The position numbers were made by a program, and so were the translations under genes. From NCBI GenBank assembly GCA_040880125.1, contig JBBDJB010000012.1:112964-176963 (forward strand): 64,000 nt of DNA. The letters are read 5' to 3'. Shown piece by piece: positions 58,442-64,000 of the stretch; the stretch's first letter is position 1, and each line of letters starts with the position of its first letter. Source of the DNA: JBBDJB01 sp040880125. GTDB lineage: Bacteria; Planctomycetota; Planctomycetia; Pirellulales; JBBDJB01. The notes under the pieces were generated by a model. The model ran no database searches and was not told where the DNA came from. It worked only from the letters and a program-made list of their open reading frames with translations.

Positions 58442-59308
58442 TCACCCCGCCTCCGGGCCGCTGGATGCCCAGAGCCAATCGATCCTCTCGTGACGTTCTG
58501 CTTCCGCCGCGTCAATCGCAAGTTGCATGCGCACCAGTTCCCGCCGCGGCGCGAGGCCGGCCGCCTGCACGACGCGAGCCGCCGCTGCATTCCCTTCCGG
58601 CAGGTCGACAAACACGGGCGTGCCTTCGTGCCGCGCCAGCGCACTTTGCAGCAGTGCCCAGCCGGCTTCCGCATCGGTCGCGATACACGGCCCGATCTGC
58701 GTGGCCAGTGCGCCGCCGCGCGAAAGCGCGTAGCCGCACAGACGGTCACCCTTCTCAGCCACCCACAGCGAGTGAGGCTGTTCGTCAAATAGCTCGCGCA
58801 GCAGCCGCTCTCGCGAGTAGCCCACCGCTTCGGCGTCGAGCCGAACGATAGCGGCCAGTTCATCGGCAGATCCGCTTCGGATCCAAGTCGAATCTGGATC
58901 AAGCGATGCCGACTGAGCGAGAGTACCTCCATACCGTCGTAGTGTGAATTGCGGCGCAAATCCCCTTCGCTCATAAAGCGGCTGCCCCAGTGGCGTGGCA
59001 TCCAGACGGATTCGCAGGGCCCCTTGCTCGCGGAGCAAAAAGACGGCCCGATCCAACAGCGCCATTCCGGTCCCCTGCCGACGGTGCGAGTCGGAGACCA
59101 GCAACGTCGCGATCCAGCCGACCCGTTCCAACAGGCAGGTCGTGACGGTGCCGACGATGGTGCCGCCGGTTTCCGCCACGAAACAGCGACCGGGAGCGAG
59201 CCGCAGGAATCGCTGCCAGTCTTCGAGCGTCTGGTTCCAGCCGGCGTGGCGGCAAAGCTCAAGTCCGTGCGGGAGGTCGCCGGGTACCATATCGCGGAGG
59301 CGGATCAT
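58442..59308 (-). CDS. GNAT acetyltransferase, two-domain
   Basis: A 288-residue protein with two GNAT-type domains. The N-terminal domain is complete: IRLRDMVPGDLPHGLELCRH, GTIVGTVTTCLLERVGWIAT and the acetyl-CoA loop VSDSHRRQGTGMALLDRAV (R-R-Q-G-T-G), ending ATPLGQPLYERRGF. The C-terminal domain (YALSRGGALATQIGPCIATDAEAGWALLQSAL) is of the Acetyltransf_18 kind. It acetylates an amine, substrate unknown. It lies 19 bases downstream of the HpcH/HpaI aldolase gene on the same strand. Confidence 0.88.
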   Translation of the reverse strand: MIRLRDMVPGDLPHGLELCRHAGWNQTLEDWQRFLRLAPGRCFVAETGGTIVGTVTTCLLERVGWIATLLVSDSHRRQGTGMALLDRAVFLLREQGALRIRLDATPLGQPLYERRGFAPQFTLRRYGGTLAQSASLDPDSTWIRSGSADELAAIVRLDAEAVGYSRERLLRELFDEQPHSLWVAEKGDRLCGYALSRGGALATQIGPCIATDAEAGWALLQSALARHEGTPVFVDLPEGNAAAARVVQAAGLAPRRELVRMQLAIDAAEAERHERIDWLWASSGPEAG

Positions 59309-59327
59309 GCGTGCAGTCGCCGTGGCA

Positions 59328-60101
59328 TTAGAAGTACGCGGCGAACGTCTCGCGCACCGCCTCGATGCCGCGCCGTAGGCAGAGCACGTCGCTGCCCATG
59401 GTGAGCATCCTGCAGCCGTACTCGACGGATTTGGCCGCGTACTGCGGATTTGGCACGACCGTGCCCCAGGTCTTGCCGTGCCGCTCGCAGGCCTGCTGTA
59501 CTTGAGCGATGGCTTCCCAGAGCTTGGGACTGTCGAACTGGGCCACTATGCCCAGGGCCAGCGACAGATCGGCCGGCCCGACAAACAGCACGTCAACGCC
59601 GTCCAGCGAGGCGATCTCGTACGCGTCTTGCAGGGCGCCGAGCGTTTCGATCTGAATCGCGACCAACCCGTCGCGGTTGGCGTCGGCAGCGAACTGGGCA
59701 AGCGGCTTGATCGTGTACTGGGCGTCGAAGCCGCCGGAGTTCAATCCCCGCGTGCCGGCCGGACTGAACTTGGTCCAGGAGAGAAACTGCCGGGCGTGCT
59801 CGGCTGAATGGATTTGTGCGCCCATCACGCCGCCGGCGCCGGCCTCCAGGGCCTGCGTCACCTGCCAATAGCCGATCGGCGGCACCCGGACGAAGCAGTC
59901 GAAACCGTTCGCCCGGGCGCAGGTCGAGGCGAGCACGATGTCCTGCGTCGAGACGCCGCCATGTTCGTGGTCGAGCCAGAAGCCGTCGAAGCCGCCGACC
60001 ATGCCGAACAGATCCACAACCACCGGATGCACCACGCGGCCCAGCGCGAACACCCGCAACAGATCACCGCGTGCCAGCCGTGTCTTGAACGATTCGGCCA
60101 T
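59328..60101 (-). CDS. HpcH/HpaI-type aldolase/citrate lyase
   Basis: A 257-residue class II pyruvate aldolase of the HpaI/GarL group. Seen: FGMVGGFDGFWLDHEHGGVS (catalytic His in the DxEHG-like loop), FVRVPPIGYWQVTQALEAGAGGVMGAQIHS (Arg and the G-A-x-G-V motif), VAIQIETLGALQDAYEIASL (metal Glu), DVLFVGPADLSLALGI and the end LTMGSDVLCLRRGIEAV. It cleaves 2-keto-3-deoxy acids (for example of sugar-acid breakdown) to pyruvate and an aldehyde. I prefer the ATG at 60101; a GTG at 60110 with a closer AAGGA is possible. It fits the carbohydrate theme of this region. Confidence 0.9.
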   Translation of the reverse strand: MAESFKTRLARGDLLRVFALGRVVHPVVVDLFGMVGGFDGFWLDHEHGGVSTQDIVLASTCARANGFDCFVRVPPIGYWQVTQALEAGAGGVMGAQIHSAEHARQFLSWTKFSPAGTRGLNSGGFDAQYTIKPLAQFAADANRDGLVAIQIETLGALQDAYEIASLDGVDVLFVGPADLSLALGIVAQFDSPKLWEAIAQVQQACERHGKTWGTVVPNPQYAAKSVEYGCRMLTMGSDVLCLRRGIEAVRETFAAYF

Positions 60102-60286
60102 CGGACTCACAGGTCCTTGAGATAGTGGACAATGGGGGAGCGGCCCGGCTGAGCTGTCACCAGTTCAGCTACGAGAGGGCAGGGCTGCCGCGCGGCATGC
60201 GGCTCCCAATGTACCGCCCGAGCGGCGGAATGCAACGCGGCGGTCAGAATGGCGTAACGCCCTGACCTGCCACATATCGTGCAAGG

Positions 60287-60317
60287 TACTGCCGGGACAC
60301 GCCAGCAGTGGCACACG
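60287..60317 (+). repeat. Degenerate palindromic intergenic repeat, copy 4
   Basis: Left arm ACTGCCGGG, spacer ACACG, right arm CCAGCAGTGGCACACG, the best right arm in the window. It lies between the aldolase and the lipoprotein gene, 16 bases downstream of the latter's stop side. Confidence 0.55.
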
Positions 60318-60332
60318 TCCACGGCGTTGCCG

Positions 60333-61658
60333 CTAGCGAGCGCTCGGCGAGACCGGCGTCGTCGGGTACGGAATCACGATCTGGTGATCGCCGGCCCAGA
60401 CTGCGATCGGCCCTTCGCGGCTGATCTCGTACGGCTTGCCGGTAACCGGGTGAAGAGTGTATTCCGGCGGCTCGATGCCGGCGGCCAATGACAGCGCGAT
60501 AGCGGCCGCCTCGCAGCGCCCGCGGTCTTCCGCCTGGCGCCGCATCCCCTCCTCGATGGCTGGCAGAAACAGCCGCGCGGCCGCCAGTGGGAAGTCTTCC
60601 TTGTCGCGCAGCTCGTGCAGCTCGCGGCGCAGTGCGGCGAAGGTCTCCAGCCGCCGGTAATATGGCCGCTCGCAACTGCCCAGCAGGCGATCCATCGCCT
60701 GAAGATAGTAACGCTCGTCTTCGTCGACGACGCGCTTGGCCGCGGCGGGAAAGTCTCGCAGGATGCCCTCGGCGCGGAATGCCTCGATTTCCTCGGGGGT
60801 GAGCAGCAGATGCACGCGCTCGGCGCGAATCACCTCGTAGGCGTGCAAGGTCATCGCCCGATCGCCCTGCCAGGCCAGCGCGTCGCCCGGCCAGTGGGCT
60901 AGTTGCCTTTCGACAATATCCAAAATCGCGACCAGCTCGCTGCGCGTCGTGGCTGCGTGCTGCGCGACGCGCTCCAGCACCCGCAGCGCTTCGGCGCGGA
61001 TGTCGGCCGCGGCAAGGCGCGCCTCGACGTGCTTCTCCGCCGCAAGCAGTTGCGCCACGCGGAACATGGCCCGTAGCGGCACGACGGCATCGCTAACGCG
61101 GTCCGCGTCGAGCAGCTCCGCCACGCAAATCGCCTCCAGCCGTGCGCATGCAATGGCGCTGTCGACAAAGCGGGTTTCGGCGAAGAACCCGCGGCGATAA
61201 TCGATCGGAAACCGCGAAGCCGGCCGGGCCAGCGCCTCTTCGAGCTGCCGAAGCTCATTGTCGAACCGCTGGCGGAGCCGGATCATCCGCTCCAGCACGA
61301 GCTTATTCACCTGGAACTCGTCGCGAGGGTAAATCCCGGCCAGATTGTCAGTCAGTTCTTCCAACACGGCCGGTGCGAAAAGGTCCGCGATCACGGCGGC
61401 GGCGTTGTCCTGCTGGGCGATCGGCACCGGCGGCTCGGCCAGTTGCCAGGGGGCGTCTCGCTTTTCCTCCACGCGGGCGATGGCCGCCAGCAGGTCGGCA
61501 TCGCTGGATTGTTTCGCCTGGGGCAGCTCGGCCAGGCTCTCGATATACTCGGCATCAAACGCCTGCGGCCGCTCGCGGGAGCAGCCTCCGCCCCACGCCG
61601 CGGCGAGCGCCATCAGCCCCAGCATCGTCGCCACTCGGTCTCTCGCGGTATCGCGCAC
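60333..61658 (-). CDS. Helical lipoprotein-like protein of unknown function
   Basis: A 441-residue protein if started at the GTG at 61658, which has AGGAAGG right before it; an ATG at 61673 overlaps this ribosome site. The N-terminus MLGLMALAAAWGGGC looks like a lipoprotein leader with Cys near residue 26. The rest is almost all helical, with many short charged repeats (for example LELERMIRLRQRFDNELRQL-like and QLLAAEKHVEARLAAADIRA). The final part (PPEYTLHPVTGKPYEISREG, then WAGDHQIVIPYP) is a small beta unit. No family is recognised. Confidence 0.75.
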   Translation of the reverse strand: MRDTARDRVATMLGLMALAAAWGGGCSRERPQAFDAEYIESLAELPQAKQSSDADLLAAIARVEEKRDAPWQLAEPPVPIAQQDNAAAVIADLFAPAVLEELTDNLAGIYPRDEFQVNKLVLERMIRLRQRFDNELRQLEEALARPASRFPIDYRRGFFAETRFVDSAIACARLEAICVAELLDADRVSDAVVPLRAMFRVAQLLAAEKHVEARLAAADIRAEALRVLERVAQHAATTRSELVAILDIVERQLAHWPGDALAWQGDRAMTLHAYEVIRAERVHLLLTPEEIEAFRAEGILRDFPAAAKRVVDEDERYYLQAMDRLLGSCERPYYRRLETFAALRRELHELRDKEDFPLAAARLFLPAIEEGMRRQAEDRGRCEAAAIALSLAAGIEPPEYTLHPVTGKPYEISREGPIAVWAGDHQIVIPYPTTPVSPSAR

Positions 61659-61815
61659 TTGGCCTTCCTCCATGACGTCGTGCCGCCGGCTTCGCGGCGT
61701 GCCGAATTCTGCTCGCGAGTGACTGGCAAACGGCGCGACCGATACTTCGCCCAGATGTAGCCGTAGCTGCCGGCGCATGCTACCCGCGCGGCGGAGGCGG
61801 CGGAAAGAGCAGTTC

Positions 61816-61830
61816 TCGCCCGTCGGGCGA
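61816..61830. terminator. Hairpin between the ClpP-like gene and the lipoprotein gene
   Basis: TCGCCC (61816-61821) pairs with GGGCGA (61825-61830) over a 3-base loop, downstream of the ClpP-like stop on the minus strand. Followed by GGGAGAGGG, a fragment also seen in the flhF-flhG gap. No T-run; function uncertain. Confidence 0.3.
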
Positions 61831-61899
61831 AGCGTGGGAGAGGGAAGAGCGTGCCGGCCAGGGCAAGCCGGTTGGGGGAGCAACGGGTGCTACGCTGCT

Positions 61900-62496
61900 C
61901 TACTTTTGTACGGCGACTCGGGGCTTGCCCCGACCGACCGCATTGGATTTCGCTGCGGCGCCGTTGGTACGGAACTGGTCGATCGTGGTCAAATCGATCA
62001 TCTCGGCCAATCCCGCCTCGGCGATCTCTCGACCGCTGACGTAGCGGCCCGGCGAAATCCAGCGGTTCATCATGTCGTGCGGAACGCCGAACAAATCGGC
62101 CAAGAGGTCGTCCATATCCTGCTCAAGCTGCCCGAAGTGCCGGGCCCATTCGGCGGCTTCGGCCAAACCCACATGCTCTTCGCTCTGCCATTTCATGGGA
62201 TGGAACAAGAGCACGCTGAAGGGCGTGACCAGCCGGCGACGGCAGGCGGCAAACGGCCACAGCGTGGCCGAAGAGCATTCGCCGGTGACGACGCCCGTCG
62301 CCCGCAGGTCGCGGAGTTTGATCAGCGACATCAGCGAGATGGCGCAATAGGGGCTGCCGCCGGGGGAATCGATGTAGATGGTGCACTCGCCGCCCGGCTC
62401 GACCGAGAGAAGTCGTTCCGTAATGTCGGTTTCGTGATCGGTGAGGTCCCCGACCATCGCGATCTCGATCGGACCATCGCTCGATTGGCTGTCCAT
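61900..62496 (-). CDS. ClpP-like serine protease-fold protein
   Basis: A 198-residue protein; ATG at 62496 with AAGGA 7 bases upstream. An in-frame extension to 62880 exists but is composition-poor and crosses the neighbour's promoter. The fold is ClpP/SppA: YIDSPGGSPYCAISLMSLIK (SPGG oxyanion), GECSSATLWPFAACRRR with Ser76 where ClpP has GxAAS, and SVLLFHPMKW with His99 where ClpP has HQP. A C-terminal acid is expected in SGREIAEAGLAEMID. The loop GECSSAT departs from the strict GxAASM. It probably is a divergent member rather than the housekeeping ClpP; no ClpX or ClpA gene is near. Confidence 0.8.
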   Translation of the reverse strand: MDSQSSDGPIEIAMVGDLTDHETDITERLLSVEPGGECTIYIDSPGGSPYCAISLMSLIKLRDLRATGVVTGECSSATLWPFAACRRRLVTPFSVLLFHPMKWQSEEHVGLAEAAEWARHFGQLEQDMDDLLADLFGVPHDMMNRWISPGRYVSGREIAEAGLAEMIDLTTIDQFRTNGAAAKSNAVGRGKPRVAVQK

Positions 62497-62903
62497 CGTC
62501 AATTCCTTGGAGAGTGTGGCAAGAGTTCCAGTGGTGCGTGGCGACGCGACAGGTGGAGACGGATCAGGTTGCGGCATTTCCATCGTACCTACAATATCGG
62601 ACTCAGGCCAGAAAAGCATCGGGCAGGGGGTGGGGATTTTTGCGTTATAGCGGCGGTATGGGGATGTGGCTCCGGCGACGAGTGCTTCCAGCACGCCGGT
62701 GAGCATGCAAATTGCCTTGGACCTGATTTCGCTGGGCGCCCGACGTGACAGACCCACACGCCCGCTCGTTTGGGTCGCCGGCCGCTGGGCGGTATAATGG
62801 GACGGTCCACTTCGACGCGGTCGAGCGTCAGCCGGATAGGCCGGTCCGTGCATCACATCTCCCGTTCCAACCGCCGTCACGACAGCCGGCGCGGTGCTTC
62901 GCC
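62497..62903. other. Divergent intergenic region, ClpP-like / zinc-ribbon GYF protein
   Basis: 407 bases without a credible gene. It contains a good -35/-10 promoter pair at 62770-62798 reading right; the leftward promoter for the ClpP-like gene was not located. Confidence 0.55.
62770..62798 (+). promoter_or_regulatory. Sigma-70-type promoter for the zinc-ribbon GYF gene
   Basis: TTGGGT (62770-62775), a 17-base spacer and a perfect TATAAT (62793-62798). The expected transcript start near 62805 leaves a leader of about 100 bases before the ATG at 62904. Confidence 0.5.
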
Positions 62904-63929
62904 ATGGGCATCAAGTTTTACTGTCCCAGCGGACACAGGCTGCACGTCAAGGAGTCGCTTGCCGGTCGCCGGGGCGTCTGCCCCCATTGCGGCGAAAGGG
63001 TAATCATTCCCGTCCCGCAGGCTGTGCAAGACACGTCGACGCATCGTGTGAGTTCAAATTTCGGCAATGGCAGTGCCGCCGGTCCAGCCGCGGAGGGCGA
63101 GGCCCCTCGGTCTCAAGAGGCCCAGGCTCACGTGGCCGATAGCCCCGCGGAGAAGTCGGCGGAAGCGACTTCGACGCAGCCGCAAAGCGTGCGACTCGCC
63201 TGGTCGCGAGATCAGATTGTGATGTCCGACCACGTGACCCCGGCACCCGGCGGACAGAGCGAACCGGATGCATTCACGGCGCCAGTGAGTCCGGGCGACG
63301 GAGAAGCGCCACTGGATCCCAGGACGGCTAGCACCGCCCTGGGCGAGGATCCCGCTACAACAACTTGTGACGCCGCTTGGCCGGCACCGCTGGAGGAAGC
63401 ACCCGCGGCACGATGGTATGTTCGGCTCTCCGGCGGCGAACGGTTCGGTCCCGCCAGGGCCGACGTGATGGCCAAATGGCTGCGGGATGGACGCGTTCCG
63501 AAAGACGCGTGGTTGTGGCGCGAGGGCTGGGCTGATTGGAAGCCTGCCGGCGACGTATTTGCCGGGCAAAGGGCGGTTGACGTTTCGTATCCGACCGACT
63601 CCGCCGCCCAGCTCAGCACCGCCTCTGCCGCTAACCATCATCCCACGGGTGCCGCAAGAACAGCCGAGCCAATCGAGGAAAAACCGTTCACGCTTCGCGA
63701 CGCCGGCGATGAGCGCATGCGGCGGTTGGTTCACCAGCAGCGGGCCGGCCATCGAGGTCTGCTGGTGGTGGCATTGCTAACCGTAGTGACGATCGTCCTG
63801 TTCTCGGTGCTGCTGTACGTTCTGTTGCGCCCGCCCAGCCGGGGGGCTTCCGCCGAACCGCAGGCAAAACTCGAGCGAGCGGCCGTGGAGGCGGAACCTC
63901 TGGCCGGATTGGCGCGGCCGGTCGGTTGA
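62904..63929 (+). CDS. Zinc-ribbon / GYF-type domain membrane protein
   Basis: A 341-residue protein. The N-terminal zinc ribbon starts MGIKFYCPSGHRLHVKESLA and ends GVCPHCGERVIIP (Cys/His and CPHC). A long polar linker rich in A, P, S, E and D follows. Residues ~170-220 form a GYF_2 domain (DUF4339): WYVRLSGGERFGPARADVMA, KWLRDGRVPKDAWLWREGWA and DWKPAGDVF. The membrane helix is LLVVALLTVVTIVLFSVLLY near residue 290, with a short tail. The cytoplasmic zinc ribbon and the GYF domain should bind proteins with proline-rich stretches. A promoter is at 62770. It resembles the zinc-ribbon/membrane protein at 2010-2408 only in layout. Confidence 0.82.
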   Translation: MGIKFYCPSGHRLHVKESLAGRRGVCPHCGERVIIPVPQAVQDTSTHRVSSNFGNGSAAGPAAEGEAPRSQEAQAHVADSPAEKSAEATSTQPQSVRLAWSRDQIVMSDHVTPAPGGQSEPDAFTAPVSPGDGEAPLDPRTASTALGEDPATTTCDAAWPAPLEEAPAARWYVRLSGGERFGPARADVMAKWLRDGRVPKDAWLWREGWADWKPAGDVFAGQRAVDVSYPTDSAAQLSTASAANHHPTGAARTAEPIEEKPFTLRDAGDERMRRLVHQQRAGHRGLLVVALLTVVTIVLFSVLLYVLLRPPSRGASAEPQAKLERAAVEAEPLAGLARPVG

Positions 63930-64000
63930 CGAGATGTCTCCGCTATCAGGCTGTGAATTTTTCACCTTGGTGCGCGCCGGATTGATTTTACAATGCGGCG

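Noticed and set aside
62497..62880. N-terminal extension of the ClpP-like protein up to 62880
   Set aside because: The ATG at 62496 has a strong ribosome site and gives normal ClpP length; the extension crosses the divergent promoter and has no conserved content.
1..64000. CRISPR arrays, insertion sequences, prophage, rRNA operons
   Set aside because: No regularly spaced repeats, transposase or phage gene, or rRNA-like sequence was seen.

Overview
The window looks like the chromosome of a planctomycete, most likely of the Pirellula/Rhodopirellula type (order Pirellulales). The signs are a GC-rich sequence, a DUF1501 protein with a Tat-like leader, a sulfatase, a sulfotransferase, an OleA-like ketoacyl synthase, zinc-ribbon membrane proteins, a TolB-like propeller and a flagellar gene set with long, unusual hook proteins. 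I saw no tRNA, rRNA, CRISPR array, transposase or prophage. This assignment is inference from gene content, not from a marker gene.

Layout: (a) 1-2408: a partial exported alpha/beta-hydrolase on the minus strand and a small zinc-ribbon membrane protein. (b) 2620-8407, minus strand: flhA-flhF-flhG-small membrane protein-fliA, an export/placement/sigma-factor operon read leftwards. (c) 8779-12259, plus strand: thioredoxin-fold lipoprotein, malate dehydrogenase, a peptidoglycan amidase lipoprotein and an esterase-like protein that has lost its nucleophile. (d) 12735-38252, plus strand: a very long, tightly packed flagellar run: TPR protein, FlgN-like chaperone, a FleS/FleR-like two-component pair, flgB-flgC-fliE-fliF-fliG-fliH-fliI-fliJ-motE-like-fliK-flgD-flgE-flbD-motA-motB-fliL-fliN-fliO-fliP-fliQ-fliR-flhB. 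A good sigma-54 (-24/-12) site lies upstream of flgB, directly after the NtrC-type regulator. (e) 38273-49040: sulfotransferase, sulfatase, a small membrane protein, YidC with an embedded PDZ domain, a metallophosphoesterase, an OleA-like enzyme, a TolB-like propeller protein and a DUF1501 protein. (f) 49214-63929: a TPR protein with a degenerate kinase domain, a sodium/solute symporter with a coupled tiny membrane protein, an amidohydrolase fused to a carbohydrate-binding-like domain, an esterase, a sialidase-like propeller, a double GNAT, an HpcH/HpaI aldolase, a helical lipoprotein, a ClpP-like protein and a zinc-ribbon/GYF membrane protein.

The flagellar genes cover the MS ring, part of the C ring, rod, hook, hook cap, the export gate and ATPase complex, the stator, placement GTPase/ATPase and the regulators. 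The filament, P/L ring, distal rod and hook-filament junction genes are not in this window, and fliM is absent from its usual place between fliL and fliN. The most unusual points are a FliN with two FliM-like N-terminal motifs, one beta-domain type inserted once in the hook cap FlgD and twice in the hook protein FlgE, the PDZ domain inside YidC, and a degenerate palindromic repeat scattered in the intergenic gaps.
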